Shown here piece after piece: positions 1 to 19,541 of a stretch of DNA of 64,000 bases; the first letter of the stretch is position 1, and each line of letters starts with the position of its first letter. The stretch is from Streptomyces sp. H27-H5 (GTDB lineage Bacteria; Actinomycetota; Actinomycetes; Streptomycetales; Streptomycetaceae). Location: assembly GCF_026627505.1 (NCBI RefSeq), contig NZ_JAPNLK010000015.1, forward strand, positions 1-64,000, written 5' to 3'. The position numbers and the translations under genes are program-made. The notes beneath the pieces were generated by a model, which saw only the letters and a program-made list of their open reading frames with translations, ran no database searches and had not been told where the DNA came from.

Positions 1-280
<280 letters not shown>

Positions 281-517
281 GAACGCTCTCCTCAACTTCG
301 GTGACAGTTCGAACCATCGACGTCAAAAACGTAGCCCCGGCTCTTCGCCGGCGGCCCACCGGCAGGTAATCACCGCACGAGGACCGCCAGAGAACGCCTG
401 GTGACCGAGTTGTGGTCGGGTGGCCGCGCCCCGGGTTCTCCCGCGGTTCTCGTGCCGCGGCTCTGCTCCGGCGCTCTTCTCCGGCTCTTCTCTCGTGTCT
501 CATGGAGGTATGCGGTC

Positions 518-2161
518 ATGACCGATGTGTCCCGTCGGGTGCTCATGAAAGGCGCGGCGCTGACCGGCGGCGCTCTGGCGGTGCCCACGATCGGTGTCGT
601 GGCGGCCGCGGGAACCGCCGAGGCGGCCGTCGTCGAAGGCACCGGGGAGGCCGCCGTCCGCGCGGCCGTCCCCGACCCGATCACCGTCACCCGCACCGAT
701 CCGCGCTACCGCGGCCTCATATCGGGCTCCAACCAGCGCTGGGTCGGCTCCCCCGACTACGTACGGCTCGTCGGCTCCGCCGACCAGGTCGTCAGCGCGG
801 TGCAGGAGGCCGTCGACAGGAAACTCAAGGTCGTGGTCCGCAGCGGCGGCCACTGCGACGAGGACTTCACCACCAACCCCGAGGTCCGGGTCGTCATCGA
901 CATGGCCGGGCTGGGCTCCCTCGAGTACGACCCGCGGATGCGGGCCATCGCCGTCGAGCCGGGCGCCCTGCTGGGCACCGTCTACCGCACCCTCTACAAG
1001 CGTTGGGGCGTCGTCCTGCCCGGCGGCACCTGCCCGACCGTCGGCGCCGGCGGACACATCAGCGGCGGCGGCTACGGCGCGCTGTCACGTTCGCGCGGAC
1101 TGACCGTCGACCACCTGTACGCCGTCGAGGTCGTCCACGTCGACCAGAACGGCCGGGCCCGCAAGGTGGTCGCGACCCGTGAGGCGAACGACCCGAACCG
1201 CGAGCTGTGGTGGGCCCACACCGGGGGCGGCGGCGGAAACTTCGGGATCGTCACCAAGTACTGGCTGCGCTCCCCGGGCGCCACCGGCGACGATCCGACG
1301 AAGCTGCTGCCCAAGGCGCCCTCCGAGGTGATCCTGTCGGACGTCAGCTGGTCCTGGGACGACCTGGACGAGGCGAGCTTCACCCGGCTCGTGCACAACT
1401 TCAACGTCTGGCACGAGAACAACTCGGGCCCCGGCGCCCCGGGCCGATTCCTCTACAGCCAGTTCAAGGCGATGCACAAGGCGGCCGGCTACTTCCGGAT
1501 GAGCACCCAGATCGACGCGGCGGCTCCGAACGCCGACCAGGTGCTCGACGGGTTCCTCGCGGCCGTCTCCGAGGGCACCGGGGTCCGCTACACCGTCGGC
1601 GACCGCTACCGGGCGCCGTGGCTGTACGCGGTCACGGAGTGGTCCGGCTTCGTCGAGGCCGCCGTGCCGCGCTGGAAGTCCAAGTCGGCGTACATCCGCA
1701 AGGCGATGCCGCAGGACCAGCTGAAGGCGATGTACCGGCAGCTGACCCGCACCGACTACCCGGGACCGTACGGGATGATCGCCCTGGTCAGCTTCGGCGG
1801 CAGGATCAACGACACGGCGAGCGCGGACACCGCAACCGCCCAGCGGGACTCCGTCGCCAAGATGCTCTACTGCAGCCTCTGGACGAACCCGGCGGACGAC
1901 GCGGTCCACCAGAACTGGGTGCGCGAGGCCTACGCGGACGTGTACGCGAGCACCGGCGGCGTGCCCCGCCCGGGCGGGGTCAACGACGGCTGCTACATCA
2001 ACTACGCGGACGCCGACATCGCCGATCCGACGCTCAACACCTCGGGCGTCCCCTGGCACCGGCTCTACTTCAAGGACAACTACCCGCGCCTCCAGCGGGC
2101 CAAGGCGAAGTGGGACCCGCGGGACGTCTTCTCGCACCGCCTCGGCATCCGCCTGCCGTAA
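518..2161 (+). CDS. scF: Secreted BBE-type FAD-linked oxidoreductase (ScF-like)
   Basis: A 547-residue berberine-bridge-enzyme-like flavoprotein. The ATG at 518 is chosen because GGAGGT sits 8 bases upstream and the protein then begins with a twin-arginine signal (SRR at residues 5-7, hydrophobic run to about residue 37), so Tat export is expected. His112 in RSGGHC and Cys172 in GGTCPTVG match the residues that attach FAD at two points in this family. The GHISGGGYG loop and the C-terminal NYADAD and YFKDNYPRL motifs are also present. It diverges from accA1 and converges on the PKS gene cpkC. In the coelimycin system ScF acts on the product outside the cell; the same role here is inferred. It is a paralog of the protein at 41443. 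Confidence 0.9.
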   Translation: MTDVSRRVLMKGAALTGGALAVPTIGVVAAAGTAEAAVVEGTGEAAVRAAVPDPITVTRTDPRYRGLISGSNQRWVGSPDYVRLVGSADQVVSAVQEAVDRKLKVVVRSGGHCDEDFTTNPEVRVVIDMAGLGSLEYDPRMRAIAVEPGALLGTVYRTLYKRWGVVLPGGTCPTVGAGGHISGGGYGALSRSRGLTVDHLYAVEVVHVDQNGRARKVVATREANDPNRELWWAHTGGGGGNFGIVTKYWLRSPGATGDDPTKLLPKAPSEVILSDVSWSWDDLDEASFTRLVHNFNVWHENNSGPGAPGRFLYSQFKAMHKAAGYFRMSTQIDAAAPNADQVLDGFLAAVSEGTGVRYTVGDRYRAPWLYAVTEWSGFVEAAVPRWKSKSAYIRKAMPQDQLKAMYRQLTRTDYPGPYGMIALVSFGGRINDTASADTATAQRDSVAKMLYCSLWTNPADDAVHQNWVREAYADVYASTGGVPRPGGVNDGCYINYADADIADPTLNTSGVPWHRLYFKDNYPRLQRAKAKWDPRDVFSHRLGIRLP

Positions 2162-2215
2162 CGATTCCTCACACCGCGGCACCGCGCCCCTCACACGCGG
2201 TGCCGCACCCAAGGG

Positions 2216-2250
2216 GAGAGCCCCGCCGGCCTCGGGCCGGCGGGGCTCTC
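2216..2250. terminator. Bidirectional hairpin terminator between scF and cpkC
   Basis: A perfect 16-bp stem (GAGAGCCCCGCCGGCC at 2216-2231 with its complement at 2235-2250) closes a 3-base loop between two convergent genes. There is no T-run, as is common in Streptomyces. A second, weaker 10-bp inverted repeat lies at 2176-2185 / 2197-2206. Confidence 0.75.
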
Positions 2251-2265
2251 TCGTGGCCGCCCCCG

Positions 2266-8778
<6,513 letters not shown>

Positions 8779-8819
8779 GCGAAATCAACTTCTCCTCAGA
8801 GCTGCGTACGTCGGGACCA

Positions 8820-11800
8820 TCAGTTCGCGGAACGGCCGAGCTGGTTGTCGATGAAGTCGAAGAGGTCGTCCGCGGAAGCGGATTCGATCGTGCTCGCCAG
8901 GTCCGGGCCCGCTGCCGTTGCCGTCGCCTCGTTCAGCCGGGACAGGATCGCCTGGAGACGTACAGAGACCGTGGAGCGCGCCTGGACGTCCTCCAGGAGG
9001 GCGGTCAGGCTCGCCTCCACCCGGTCAAGGTCGGCCATCACGGGCGCCGACGCGTCGCCGGCGCCGTCGGGCGCCACCTCGCCCAGCACGTGCTCCGCGA
9101 GGGCGGTGGGGGTCGGGTGGTCGAAGACCACCGTGGCGGACAGCCTCACCCCCGTCGCCGCACCGAGACGGTTGCGCAGTTCCACCGCCGTCATGGAGTC
9201 GAAGCCCATCTCCTGGAAGGCCCGGTCGGCCTGCACCGCGTCCTGGCCCGAGTGCCCCAGCACCGTGGCCACTTCACCGCGTACGAGGTCCAGCACCAGC
9301 TGGTGCTGCTCCAGCGCCGACAACCCGGCCAGCCGGGTCGCGAGGAGCTCCACGGAGCCCGTGCCGGACTGGGCCGCGCGCCGGTTCGCCACCCGCACCA
9401 GGGACCGGAACACCGGCGGCACCAGGCCGTGCGCCCGCATCGCGGACAGGTCGACCGGGAGCACCACGACCGCCGGGCCGCCGCCGGCCGCGGCCGCGTC
9501 GAAGAGACCGCCTCCCTCCTGCGGGGTGACCGGCCGGAAGCCCTCGCGGCCGAACCGCTTCAGGTCGTTCTCGTCCAGGCCCGCGTTGATTCCGTGGCTC
9601 AGGTCCCACAGGCCCCAGGCCAGTGAGGTCGCCGGCAGCCCGAGGGTCCGACGGTGCGCGGCCAGGCCGTCCAGGAAGGCGTTGGCCGCCGCGTAGTTGG
9701 ACTGGCCGGGGCCACCGATGACACCGACGCTGGAGGAGAACAGCACGAAGGCCGACAACCCCAGGTCCCGCGTCAACTCGTGCAGGTGCCAGGCCGCGTC
9801 CGCCTTCGGACGCAGCACGGCGGTCAGACTGTCCGGTCCGAGCGCCGCGACCAGAGCGTTGTCGAGGACACCCGCGGCGTGCACCACGCCCCGCAGCGGA
9901 TGTTCCGTCGGGATCGCCGCCAGGGCCGCGGCCAGCGCGTCCCGGTCGGAGACGTCCACGGAGGACAGCGTCACCCGGGCGCCGAGCGCCCCGAGTTCGG
10001 CCCGCAACTCCGCCGCGCCCTCGGCGTCCGCACCCCTGCGGCTGACCAGCAGCAGGTTCCGTACGCCGTGCTCGGCGACCAGGTGCCGGGCGAACAGCGC
10101 GCCCAGCGCCCCGGTACCACCGGTGATCAGCACGGTGCCCTCCGGACCCCACGGGGTCGGCGCGCCCTCGCTCTCGGAGACCACGCGGCGCAGCCTCGGC
10201 AGCAGTACCTCGCCGCCGCGCAGCGCCGCCTGCGGCTCGCCCGAGGCGAGTACGGCGGACAGGGCGTCCACCGGCACCGCGCCGGCGTCCGTGTGGTCCA
10301 GGTCGACCAGCACGATCCGGTCCGGGGCCTCGGCCTGCGCGGAGCGCAGCAGCCCCCACACGGTGGCCGAGCCCGGCTCGGGAACCCCCTCGGAACCGGT
10401 GTCGACCGCGCCCCGGGTGAGGACCACCAGACGGGTCGCCTCCAACCGGTCGTCGGCCAGCCAGTCCTGCGCCAGCGACAGGGCCTGTCGCGCCGCCGCG
10501 TGGGCCGCGCCCACCACGTCACCCGAGGTGTCCGGCGCGATGCGGGCCACCACGGCGTCCACGGCGGCACCGGCCTCGGCGGCCTTGCCGACCGCCGCCA
10601 CCTCCTCGAAGGACGGCCCGTCGAAACCGCCCTCGGCGGCGCCGAGGACGCCCCAGCGGACCCGGCTGCCCGGCTCGGGCAGCGCGGTGGCCGACCAGTC
10701 CACCCGGAACAGCGGCAGGTTGCCGCCGGCGCGCGCGGTGAACTCCTCGTCCGGCACGTCCCGGAAGACGAGCCGCTCGATCGTGGCGACGGGCTGCTCC
10801 TCCGCGTCCGAGAGCCGTACGGTCACGGCCCCGTCCGCGTCCCCGTCGAGCGGGGCGATCCGCACCCGCACGGCGGTCGCGCCGGTCGCGTGCAGCCGGA
10901 CACCCTGCCACCGGGCCGGGACCCTGGTCGTGCCGGCCTCGCCGGCGCCGCCGGCCCCGGCGAGCGCGGCCTCCAGCAGCGCCGGGTGCAGCTCGTAGGC
11001 GGCCGCGTCGGGCAGCAGCTCCTCGGGCAGCCGGACCTCGACGGCCTCGCCGCCCACCGCGGCGGGCACCTGCTGTCCGCCGGTGGTCTCGAAGGCGCCG
11101 TGCGCGTGGGCCGTCCAACCGGCCTCGGCCTCGTCACCGCGGGTGTGGACCGTGAAGGGACGCCGCCCGGAGTCGTCCACCGGGCCCACGCCCAACTGGA
11201 GTTGGAGGGCGCCCTGTACGGGCAGCACCACGGGGGTGCTCGACTCCAGCTCGGCGAGCCCGGCCAGCCCCAGTTCGTCGCTCGCCCGGACCGCCAGCTC
11301 CACCAGCGCGGAGGGCGGCAGGACGGCCGAGTCGAAGACGGCGTGCTCGGCCAGCCACGGGTGCGAGCGCACCGAGAGCCGGCTGGTGAACAGCACCTGG
11401 TCGGCCCCGGCGATGGTGACGGCCGCCCCGAGCAGCGGGTGCCCGGTCGGGTTCAGGCCGTACCCGGCGTCGGCCACCGCACCCGATCCCTTCAACCAGA
11501 ACGCCTCGTGCTGGAAGGCGTACGTCGGCAGGTCGGTCCGCTCGGCGCCCGTACCGGCGAAGTAGGCCTCCCAGTCGACGCGGACGCCGCGGCTGTGCAG
11601 CCGGCCCACGCCCGCGACGAGGGTCTCCGCGTCGGGGCGACCCCGCCGCAGCAGCGGCACGGCGGCCGCGTCCGTCACGATGTTCTGCGCCAGGGCGGTG
11701 AGGACGGCGTCGGGGCCGATCTCGGTGAAGGTGGTGGTGCCGAGGGTTTCCAGGGTGGTGACGGCGTCGGTGAAGCGGACGGCGCCGCGGACCTGTTCGG

Positions 11801-14800
11801 TCCAGTAGTCGGCGGTGCGCAGGTCGTCGCCGGTGGCGAGTCGGCCCGTGAGGGTGGAGACGATGGGGATGCGGGGTTCGTCGTAGGTCAGGCCGGCCGC
11901 GAGGGCCTTGAACTCCGTGAGCATTCCGTCCATGTGGGGGGAGTGGAAGGCGTGGGAGACGGTGAGCCGCTTGGTCTTGCGGCCCTGCGCCTCGAACCGC
12001 TCCGCGAGGTGCAGCGCCGCGTTCTCGTCGCCGGAGACGACCACCGATGTGGGGCCGTTGATGGCGGCGATGGCGAGGCGGTCGTGGAGGTCTTCGAGGT
12101 GGGGGAGTACTTCGGTTTCGGTGGCCTGGAGGGCGATCATGGCGCCGCCGGTGGGCAGGGCCTGCATGAGTCGGGCGCGGGCGGCGACGAGTTTCGCGGC
12201 GTCGGGGAGGGTGAGGATTCCGGCGATGTGTGCGGCGGAGAGTTCGCCGATGGAGTGGCCGGCGAGGTGGTCGGGCCTGAGGCCCCAGGTTTCCAGGAGG
12301 CGGTAGAGGGCGACTTCGAGGGCGAAGAGGGCGGGTTGGGTGTTGCCGGTGTCGTCGAGGGCTTCGCCGGTGGTGATGACCTCGCGGATCGGCCGGTCGA
12401 GGTGCTTGTCCAGTTCTGCTGCGACGGCGTCGAAGGCGGCGGTGTAGGCGGGGAAGGCGGCGTACAGTTCCTCGCCCATCCCGGCGCGCTGCGCGCCCTG
12501 ACCCGTGAACAGGAACGCCGACTTCCCGCCGACCCGGCTGTCACGCACGACCCCTGGCGCCGAGGCACCCGAAGCGAGCGCCCGCAGGCCCTCCACCAGG
12601 GCCTCCCGGTCCGTGCCGACGACCGCCGCCCGGTGCTCGAACAGCGAGCGACCGCCCGCCAGGGAGACACCGACGTCGATCGGGTCGACGTCCGCGCCGG
12701 CTCCGGAGAACAGCTCCAGCAACCGCCGGGCCTGGTCCGTCACGGCCTGCGCCGTCTTGCCGGACAGGGTCCACGGCACCACCGCAAGCGGCGACCGGTC
12801 CCGGTCGACGGCCGCGGACTCGGGCCGGGCCGCGGGCTGTTCGATGATGACGTGCGCGTTGGTGCCGCTGATGCCGAAGGAGGAGACGGCCGCACGGCGC
12901 GGACGCTCGTACGTCTGCCAGGGCCGGGCCTCGGTGAGCAGCTCGACCGCGCCCGCCTCCCAGTCGACGTGCCCGGACGGCGCGTCCACGTGCAGCGTCC
13001 GGGGCAGCACCTCGTGGCGCATGGCCTCGATCATCTTGATGACGCTGCCGACGCCGGCGGCGGCCTGGCTGTGCCCGATGTTCGACTTCAGGGAGCCGAG
13101 GTACAGCGGCCGCTCCTGCGGACGCCCCTGGCCGTAGGTGGCCAGCAGGGCCTGCGCCTCGATCGGGTCGCCCAGGGTGGTGCCCGTGCCGTGCGCCTCG
13201 ACGACGTCCACGTCGGCCGTGGTCAGACCGGCGTTGGCCAGGGCCTGGCGGATGACCCGCTCCTGGGACGGCCCGTTGGGGGCGGTCAGCCCGTTGGAGG
13301 CACCGTCCTGGTTGATGGCGGAGCCCCGGATGACCGCGAGCACGGTGTGCCCGTTGCGTTCGGCGTCGGAGAGCCGCTCGACCAGCAGCAGGCCCACGCC
13401 CTCGCTCCAGCCGGTGCCGTCGGCGCCGGCGGCGAAGGGCTTGCAGCGGCCGTCGGGGGACAGCCCGCGCTGACGGGAGAACTCCACGTACGAGGTGGGG
13501 CTGGACATCACGGTGACACCGCCGGCGAGCGCGAGGTCGCACTCGCCGGAGCGCAGCGCGTTCGCCGCCATGTGCATGGCCACCAGCGAGGAGGAGCAGG
13601 CCGTGTCGACGGTGACCGCCGGGCCCTCCAGGCCCAGCGTGTACGAGACCCGGCCCGAGGCCACACTGCCCGCGTTGCCGCTGGCCAGGTAGCCCTCCAG
13701 GTCCTCCGGGATCGTCGTGAGCGCCGAGCCGTAGTCGTGGTACATCACACCGGCGAACACGCCCGTGCGGCTGCCGCGCAACGAGGCCGGGACGATGCCC
13801 GCGTTCTCCACGGTCTCCCAGGCGGTCTCCAACAGCAGCCGCTGCTGCGGGTCGGTGGCCAGCGCCTCGCGCGGGGACATCCCGAAGAACTCCGGGTCGA
13901 ACAGGTCCGCGTCGTGCAGGAAGCCGCCGCCCCGGGCGTACGTGGTGCCCGTGTGGTCGGGGTCCGGGTGGTACAGGTTCTCCAGGTCCCAGCCCCGGTT
14001 GACCGGGAACTCGGTGATCGCGTCCGCGCCCCGCGCGACCAGCCGCCACAGGTCCGCGGGCGAGGAGACCCCGCCCGGGTAGCGGCAGGCCATGCCGACG
14101 ATCGCGATCGGCTCCGGCGCTCCGCCCGAACCGGCCGCGACCGTGGCGGCCACGACGGCGGCCGGGGCGTTCTCGCGGTCCCCGAACAGCTCCGCCGACA
14201 GGTGCGCGGCCAGGGCCGCCGGGTTCGGGTAGTCGAAGACGAGGGTGCTGGGCAGCCGCATGCCGGTGGCCGTGTTGAGCTGGTTGCGCAGTTCCACCGC
14301 GGTCAGCGAGTCGAAGCCCAGTTCCTGGAAGGCGCGGTCGGCGTCGATGCCGGTGTGGTCGGAGTGCCCGAGCACCCCGGCGACCCTCGCCCGGACCAGG
14401 TCGATCAGCGCCTGGTCCCGTTCGGTCGCGGAGAGCGCGCCCAGCCGGTCGGCCAACGAGGACTCGCCGGCCGCGCGGGCCGCGGCCTTGCGCGGGGCGG
14501 CCGTGACCAGGCCCCGGAACAGCGGGTGCGGGCCGTCGGTCTGCTTGCGCAGCGCGGCGGTGTTCAGCCGGGTCACCGCGAGGATCGCCTCGCCGGTGCC
14601 GGGGGCCGCGTCGAAGAGGTCCATCGCGTCGGCGGAGGACAGCGGCAGCAGACCGGTGCGCTCGATGCGCCTGAGGTCGGCCTCTTCCAGCGAGCCGCTG
14701 AGGGTGGAGGCCTGGGCCCACAGGCCCCAGGCCAGCGAGGTGGCCGGCAGGCCGTTGGCCTGCCGGTACTGGGCGAGGGCGTCCAGGAAGGTGTTGCCCG

Positions 14801-17800
14801 CCGCGTAGTTGGCCTGCCCGGCGTTGCCGATCAGGCCCGCGATGGAGGAGTAGAGCACGAAGGCCGACAGGTCCAGGTCCTTGGTGAGGTCATGCAGGTT
14901 CCAGGCCGCGTCGACCTTGGGCGCCAGCACCTTCTCCAGCCGCTCGGGGGTGAGCGAGGAGAGCAGACCGTCGTCCAGTACGCCCGCGGTGTGGATCACG
15001 CCGGTGAGCGGCTGCTCCGCGGGGATCGCCGCCAGCACGCCCGTCAGGGCCTCCCGGTCGGCGACATCGCAGGCGGCCACGGTGACCTCGGCGCCGAGCC
15101 CGGTCAGTTCGGCCGTCAACTCGGCCGCGCCCGCCGCCTCGGTGCCGCGTCGGCTGAGGAGCAGCAGGTGCCGTGCGCCGTGTTCGGTGACCAGGTGGCG
15201 GGCCAGTACGCCGCCCAGCGCTCCGGTCGCGCCGGTGATCAGGGTGGTACCCCGGTCCCAACGCGGCGTCACCGCCTGCGCGTCCTGACTCGTACGGGCC
15301 AGACGCGGCACGAACAGCCGCTCCCCGCGCACCGCGATCTGCGGCTCGCCCGAGGCCAGGGCCGCGGCCGGCAGCGTGTCGCCGTCCAGGTCCACCAGGA
15401 CGATCCGCCCCGGGTTCTCCGTCTGCGCCACGCGCAGCAGACCCCACACGGAGGCCTGCGCCAGATCGGTCACGGGCTCGCCCGCCGTGGCGACGGCGCC
15501 TCGGGTGACCACCACCAGCGTGGTGTCGGCGAACCGCTCGTCGGCCGTCCAGGACTGGACCGTCGCGAGAGCCTCCCGCACCGCGCGGTGCGTGGCGGCC
15601 GGCACGTCGGTGTCGACGCCGCCGGCCGGCAGCGCGAGGACGAGCGTGGTCGGCACGGCTTCGGCCGCGGCGACCGAGGCGAGGTCGGCGTACGGGCGGG
15701 CACCGTCGACGGCGAGGTCGCCGATCACGGCCCAGCCCGAGGTGTCCACCGTCGGGCGCGCGGCGGGCAGCGTGTTCCAGGCGACCCGGAACAGCCCGTC
15801 GCGGGCCGTGGAGTTCGCCTCGCGCAGCGCCTCCTTCGACAGCGGGCGCAGCAGCAGCGACTCGACGGTCGCCACCGGGGCGCCCGTCCCGTCGGCCACC
15901 GTCAGCGAGGCCACCTCGGGGCCGGTCAGCGTCAACCGCACCCGCAGCGCGGCGGCGCCCGTGGCGTGCACGCTCACCCCGGACCAGGAGAACGGCAGCA
16001 GCGCCACCCGCTCGTCGTCCACCACACCCGGCAGCAGCGGGTGCAGCGCCGAGTCCAGCAGCGCCGGGTGCAGCAGGAAGCGTCCGGCGTCGGCGCGCCG
16101 CGCGTCCGGCAGGGCAAGCTCGGCGAAGATCTCCCCCTCGCCCTTCCAGACGCGGCGCAGCCCCTGGAAGGCAGGGCCGTACGCGTAGTCCCGGGCGGCG
16201 AGCCGCTCGTACACCCCGTCCAGGGGGACCTCGGTCGCGCCGGCCGGCGGCCACACCGACAGGGCCTCGCCGCCGGTCTCGGCGGCGGGGGCCAGGACGC
16301 CCTTGGCGTTCAGGGTCCACGGTCGGGCCTCGGCCGGCTCCTCGCCGTCGGGACGCGAGTACACGTCCACCCCGCGGCGACCCGAGGCGTCCGCTTCCGC
16401 GACCACGAGCTGGACCTGCACGCCGCCGTGCTCGGGCAGCACCAGCGGGGCCGACAGGGTCAGTTCCTCCACCTGCGGGGTGCCGAGCCGGCCTCCCGCC
16501 AGGACGGCCAGTTCCACGAAGGCGGTGCCCGGGAGCAGGACGCTGCCGAGGACGGCGTGGTCCCCCAGCCAGGGGTGGGAGCGCAGCGACAACCGGCTGG
16601 TGAAGAGGGTCTGCTCCCCGTCGGCGAGGTCCAGGCTGGCCCCGAGGATGGGGTGGTCGGTGGGGCTCAGGCCGAGCCCCGACGCGTCGGCGGGGGCCTC
16701 GACGCCGTCGAGCCAGTAGCGCTCGCGCTGGAAGGCGTACGTCGGCAGGTCGAGGACGGAGTCGAGCCGGCCGCCGAAGTACGCGGACCAGTCGACGCGA
16801 CCGCCTCGCGCGTACACCTGGCCCACGGCCGAGGCCAGTTGCGGGGCCTCGGGGCGGCCCGCCCGCAGGGTGGCCGCGGCCACCGCGGCGTCGGGGTCCT
16901 CGACGGCTCCCCTCACCAGGGCGGTGAGGACGGCGTCGGGGCCGATCTCGGTGAAGGTGGTGGTGCCGAGGGTTTCCAGGGTGGTGACGGCGTCGGTGAA
17001 GCGGACGGCGCCGCGGACCTGTTCGGTCCAGTAGTCGGCGGTGCGCAGGTCATCGCCGGCGGCGAGTCGGCCCGTGAGGGTGGAGACGATGGGGATGCGG
17101 GGTTCGTCGTAGGTCAGGCCGGCCGCGAGGGCCTTGAACTCCGTGAGCATTCCGTCCATGTGGGGGGAGTGGAAGGCGTGGGAGACGGTGAGCCGCTTGG
17201 TCTTGCGGCCCTGCGCCTCGAACCGCTCCGCGAGGTGCAGCGCCGCGTTCTCGTCGCCGGAGACGACCACCGATGTGGGGCCGTTGATGGCGGCGATGGC
17301 GAGGCGGTCGTGGAGGTCTTCGAGGTGGGGGAGTACTTCGGTTTCGGTGGCCTGGAGGGCGATCATGGCGCCGCCGGTGGGCAGGGCCTGCATGAGTCGG
17401 GCGCGGGCGGCGACGAGTTTCGCGGCGTCGGGGAGGGTGAGGATTCCGGCGATGTGTGCGGCGGAGAGTTCGCCGATGGAGTGGCCGGCGAGGTGGTCGG
17501 GCCTGAGGCCCCAGGTTTCCAGGAGGCGGTAGAGGGCGACTTCGAGGGCGAAGAGGGCGGGTTGGGTGTTGCCGGTGTCGTCGAGGGCTTCGCCGGTGGT
17601 GATGACCTCGCGGATCGGCCGGTCGAGGTGCTTGTCCAGTTCTGCTGCGACGGCGTCGAAGGCGGCGGTGTAGGCGGGGAAGGCGGCGTACAGTTCCTCG
17701 CCCATCCCGGCGCGCTGCGCGCCCTGACCCGTGAACAGGAACGCCGACTTCCCGCCGGACTTCGCACCCCGCACCAGCCCCGGGGCGGAACCGTCCTCGG

Positions 17801-19442
17801 CCAGCGCCCGCAGGCCGCGCACCAGCTCCTCACGGTCGACGCCCGCGACCACCGCCCGGTGGTCGAACGCCGCCCGCCCGCCGACCAGCGCCCGGCCCAG
17901 CTCGGCCGGATCGAGGTCCCCGTGGGCGTCCACGTACGCCAGCAGCCGCTCCGCCTGCCCGGCCACGGCCCGAGCCGACTTGCCGGACAGCACCCAGGGC
18001 ACCACCGGCAGGGCCGGCGGGGCCGGCTGCGACTCCGTGTCGGCCGCCTCCGGGGCGGGCGGGGCCTGCTCGACGACCACGTGCGCGTTGGTTCCGCCGA
18101 ACCCGAAGGAGGACACGCCGGCCCGGCGCGGAGCACCGGTCTCGGGCCACTCCCGGGCCTCGTGGAGGAGCGCGACCGCGCCCGCCTCCCAGTCGATCCG
18201 GGTCGAGGGCTCCTGCGCGTGCAGGGTCCGGGGCAGCACCCCGTGCCGGATCGCCTGGACCATCTTGATGATGCCGCCGACGCCGGCCGCCGCCTGGCTG
18301 TGCCCGATGTTCGACTTCAGGGACCCGAGGTACAGCGGGCGGTCCTCCGGGCGATCCTGGCCGTACGTCGCCAGCAGGGCCTGCGCCTCGATCGGGTCGC
18401 CGAGCGAGGTGCCGGTGCCGTGCGCCTCGACCACGTCCACGTCGGCCGTGGTCAGACCGGCGTTGGCCAGCGCCTGGAGGATGACCCGCTCCTGGGAGGG
18501 ACCGTTGGGCGCGGTCAGACCGTTGGACGCGCCGTCCTGATTGACGGCCGTACCGCGGATCACCGCGAGCACGGTGTGCCCGTTGCGCCGCGCGTCGGAG
18601 AGCCGCTCCACGAGCAGCAGACCCACGCCCTCGGCCCAGCCGGTGCCGTCCGCGTGCTCCGAGAAGGACTTGCAGCGGCCGTCGGCGGAGAGGCCGCGCA
18701 GCCGGGAGAACTCGATGAAGGCGGTGGGCGTCGACATCACGGCCGCGCCGCCGGCGAGCGCGAGGTCGCACTCGCCGGAGCGCAGCGCGTTCGCCGCCAT
18801 GTGCATGGCCACCAGTGAGGAGGAGCAGGCCGTGTCGACGGTGACCGTCGGCCCCTCCAGCCCGAAGGTGTAAGCCAGCCGGCCCGAGGCGATGCTGCCC
18901 GCACTGCCGCTGAACAGGTACCCCTCGTTGCCCTCGGGGGGCAGCCCGGCCCGCGAGCCGTAGTCGTTGTACATCAGGCCCGTGAACACGCCCGTACGGC
19001 TGCCCCGCAGCGAGGCCGGGTCGATCCCGGCCCGCTCGAAGGCCTCCCAGGTGGTCTCCAGCAGCAGCCGCTGCTGGGGGTCCACGGCGAGCGCCTCGCG
19101 CGGGGACATCCCGAAGAACTCGGGGTCGAACCGGTCGGCCTCGTGCAGGAACCCGCCCTCGGCGGTGTACGAGGTGCCCGCGGCGTCGGGGTCGGTGTCG
19201 TACAACCCCTCCAGGTCCCAGCCGCGGTTGACGGGGAACCCGCCGACCGCGTCGACCCCGTCGGTGACCAGCTTCCAGAGGTCATCGGGGGTGGCGACCC
19301 CGCCGGGGTACCGGCACGCCATCCCGACGATCGCGATGGGCTCCTGCGCCTTGTCCTCCACCTCGCGCAGACGCTTCTTCGCGTCCCGGGCATCGGCGAT
19401 GGCCCGCTTGAGGTAGTCCCGGAGTTCTTGCTCGTTCGCCAC
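8820..19442 (-). CDS. cpkB: Type I polyketide synthase, modules 3 and 4 (CpkB-like)
   Basis: 3540 residues, two modules. Residues 1-32 form a charged docking coiled coil. Module 3: KS (Cys206), AT (Ser655, HAFH, malonyl), DH (His962; Asp1130 and His1134 intact), KR (near 1403, LDD), ACP (Ser1712). Module 4: KS (Cys1949), AT (Ser2397, malonyl), a degenerate DH, KR (near 3108, LDN instead of LDD), ACP (Ser3416). In DH4 the HxxxG glycine is Asp, the YGPAF segment is missing and DxxxH reads Glu2824/Ala2828, so module 4 should stop at a beta-hydroxyl. The C-terminus after about 3450 is a helical docking domain ending in an acidic tail that should dock with CpkC. The GTG at 19440-19442 has GGGGAG upstream. 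AT3 and AT4 are nearly identical in DNA (see repeats). Confidence 0.95.
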   Translation of the reverse strand: MANEQELRDYLKRAIADARDAKKRLREVEDKAQEPIAIVGMACRYPGGVATPDDLWKLVTDGVDAVGGFPVNRGWDLEGLYDTDPDAAGTSYTAEGGFLHEADRFDPEFFGMSPREALAVDPQQRLLLETTWEAFERAGIDPASLRGSRTGVFTGLMYNDYGSRAGLPPEGNEGYLFSGSAGSIASGRLAYTFGLEGPTVTVDTACSSSLVAMHMAANALRSGECDLALAGGAAVMSTPTAFIEFSRLRGLSADGRCKSFSEHADGTGWAEGVGLLLVERLSDARRNGHTVLAVIRGTAVNQDGASNGLTAPNGPSQERVILQALANAGLTTADVDVVEAHGTGTSLGDPIEAQALLATYGQDRPEDRPLYLGSLKSNIGHSQAAAGVGGIIKMVQAIRHGVLPRTLHAQEPSTRIDWEAGAVALLHEAREWPETGAPRRAGVSSFGFGGTNAHVVVEQAPPAPEAADTESQPAPPALPVVPWVLSGKSARAVAGQAERLLAYVDAHGDLDPAELGRALVGGRAAFDHRAVVAGVDREELVRGLRALAEDGSAPGLVRGAKSGGKSAFLFTGQGAQRAGMGEELYAAFPAYTAAFDAVAAELDKHLDRPIREVITTGEALDDTGNTQPALFALEVALYRLLETWGLRPDHLAGHSIGELSAAHIAGILTLPDAAKLVAARARLMQALPTGGAMIALQATETEVLPHLEDLHDRLAIAAINGPTSVVVSGDENAALHLAERFEAQGRKTKRLTVSHAFHSPHMDGMLTEFKALAAGLTYDEPRIPIVSTLTGRLAAGDDLRTADYWTEQVRGAVRFTDAVTTLETLGTTTFTEIGPDAVLTALVRGAVEDPDAAVAAATLRAGRPEAPQLASAVGQVYARGGRVDWSAYFGGRLDSVLDLPTYAFQRERYWLDGVEAPADASGLGLSPTDHPILGASLDLADGEQTLFTSRLSLRSHPWLGDHAVLGSVLLPGTAFVELAVLAGGRLGTPQVEELTLSAPLVLPEHGGVQVQLVVAEADASGRRGVDVYSRPDGEEPAEARPWTLNAKGVLAPAAETGGEALSVWPPAGATEVPLDGVYERLAARDYAYGPAFQGLRRVWKGEGEIFAELALPDARRADAGRFLLHPALLDSALHPLLPGVVDDERVALLPFSWSGVSVHATGAAALRVRLTLTGPEVASLTVADGTGAPVATVESLLLRPLSKEALREANSTARDGLFRVAWNTLPAARPTVDTSGWAVIGDLAVDGARPYADLASVAAAEAVPTTLVLALPAGGVDTDVPAATHRAVREALATVQSWTADERFADTTLVVVTRGAVATAGEPVTDLAQASVWGLLRVAQTENPGRIVLVDLDGDTLPAAALASGEPQIAVRGERLFVPRLARTSQDAQAVTPRWDRGTTLITGATGALGGVLARHLVTEHGARHLLLLSRRGTEAAGAAELTAELTGLGAEVTVAACDVADREALTGVLAAIPAEQPLTGVIHTAGVLDDGLLSSLTPERLEKVLAPKVDAAWNLHDLTKDLDLSAFVLYSSIAGLIGNAGQANYAAGNTFLDALAQYRQANGLPATSLAWGLWAQASTLSGSLEEADLRRIERTGLLPLSSADAMDLFDAAPGTGEAILAVTRLNTAALRKQTDGPHPLFRGLVTAAPRKAAARAAGESSLADRLGALSATERDQALIDLVRARVAGVLGHSDHTGIDADRAFQELGFDSLTAVELRNQLNTATGMRLPSTLVFDYPNPAALAAHLSAELFGDRENAPAAVVAATVAAGSGGAPEPIAIVGMACRYPGGVSSPADLWRLVARGADAITEFPVNRGWDLENLYHPDPDHTGTTYARGGGFLHDADLFDPEFFGMSPREALATDPQQRLLLETAWETVENAGIVPASLRGSRTGVFAGVMYHDYGSALTTIPEDLEGYLASGNAGSVASGRVSYTLGLEGPAVTVDTACSSSLVAMHMAANALRSGECDLALAGGVTVMSSPTSYVEFSRQRGLSPDGRCKPFAAGADGTGWSEGVGLLLVERLSDAERNGHTVLAVIRGSAINQDGASNGLTAPNGPSQERVIRQALANAGLTTADVDVVEAHGTGTTLGDPIEAQALLATYGQGRPQERPLYLGSLKSNIGHSQAAAGVGSVIKMIEAMRHEVLPRTLHVDAPSGHVDWEAGAVELLTEARPWQTYERPRRAAVSSFGISGTNAHVIIEQPAARPESAAVDRDRSPLAVVPWTLSGKTAQAVTDQARRLLELFSGAGADVDPIDVGVSLAGGRSLFEHRAAVVGTDREALVEGLRALASGASAPGVVRDSRVGGKSAFLFTGQGAQRAGMGEELYAAFPAYTAAFDAVAAELDKHLDRPIREVITTGEALDDTGNTQPALFALEVALYRLLETWGLRPDHLAGHSIGELSAAHIAGILTLPDAAKLVAARARLMQALPTGGAMIALQATETEVLPHLEDLHDRLAIAAINGPTSVVVSGDENAALHLAERFEAQGRKTKRLTVSHAFHSPHMDGMLTEFKALAAGLTYDEPRIPIVSTLTGRLATGDDLRTADYWTEQVRGAVRFTDAVTTLETLGTTTFTEIGPDAVLTALAQNIVTDAAAVPLLRRGRPDAETLVAGVGRLHSRGVRVDWEAYFAGTGAERTDLPTYAFQHEAFWLKGSGAVADAGYGLNPTGHPLLGAAVTIAGADQVLFTSRLSVRSHPWLAEHAVFDSAVLPPSALVELAVRASDELGLAGLAELESSTPVVLPVQGALQLQLGVGPVDDSGRRPFTVHTRGDEAEAGWTAHAHGAFETTGGQQVPAAVGGEAVEVRLPEELLPDAAAYELHPALLEAALAGAGGAGEAGTTRVPARWQGVRLHATGATAVRVRIAPLDGDADGAVTVRLSDAEEQPVATIERLVFRDVPDEEFTARAGGNLPLFRVDWSATALPEPGSRVRWGVLGAAEGGFDGPSFEEVAAVGKAAEAGAAVDAVVARIAPDTSGDVVGAAHAAARQALSLAQDWLADDRLEATRLVVLTRGAVDTGSEGVPEPGSATVWGLLRSAQAEAPDRIVLVDLDHTDAGAVPVDALSAVLASGEPQAALRGGEVLLPRLRRVVSESEGAPTPWGPEGTVLITGGTGALGALFARHLVAEHGVRNLLLVSRRGADAEGAAELRAELGALGARVTLSSVDVSDRDALAAALAAIPTEHPLRGVVHAAGVLDNALVAALGPDSLTAVLRPKADAAWHLHELTRDLGLSAFVLFSSSVGVIGGPGQSNYAAANAFLDGLAAHRRTLGLPATSLAWGLWDLSHGINAGLDENDLKRFGREGFRPVTPQEGGGLFDAAAAGGGPAVVVLPVDLSAMRAHGLVPPVFRSLVRVANRRAAQSGTGSVELLATRLAGLSALEQHQLVLDLVRGEVATVLGHSGQDAVQADRAFQEMGFDSMTAVELRNRLGAATGVRLSATVVFDHPTPTALAEHVLGEVAPDGAGDASAPVMADLDRVEASLTALLEDVQARSTVSVRLQAILSRLNEATATAAGPDLASTIESASADDLFDFIDNQLGRSAN
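11691..12531. repeat. 841-bp near-identical repeat, copy in AT of module 4
   Basis: By eye this matches 16917-17757 at all but two positions (near 11826 and 11834). It spans most of the AT4 domain and ends abruptly just inside the AT N-terminal region. The distance between copies is 5226 bp, a multiple of three. Confidence 0.9.
15143..15449. repeat. 307-bp near-identical repeat, copy in KR of module 3
   Basis: Matches 20750-21056 in cpkA (KR of module 2) with about three differences. It encodes the segment from the KR structural subdomain into the NADPH-binding TGATGALG motif. Confidence 0.8.
16917..17757. repeat. 841-bp near-identical repeat, copy in AT of module 3
   Basis: Partner of 11691-12531. 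The only coding difference I find is Ala versus Thr in the LA(A/T)GDDLRT segment. Flanking KS and DH sequences of the two modules differ much more, so identity is confined to the AT block. Confidence 0.9.
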
Positions 19443-19541
19443 GTGATCTCAGCTCCCCGACGTGATGTGGCTGGGTGATGAATTTCGGGCCCGCACGGTG
19501 TTCCGACGCGTGCCGACCGGTCGTCTGCCGCTCCGTGCCGC

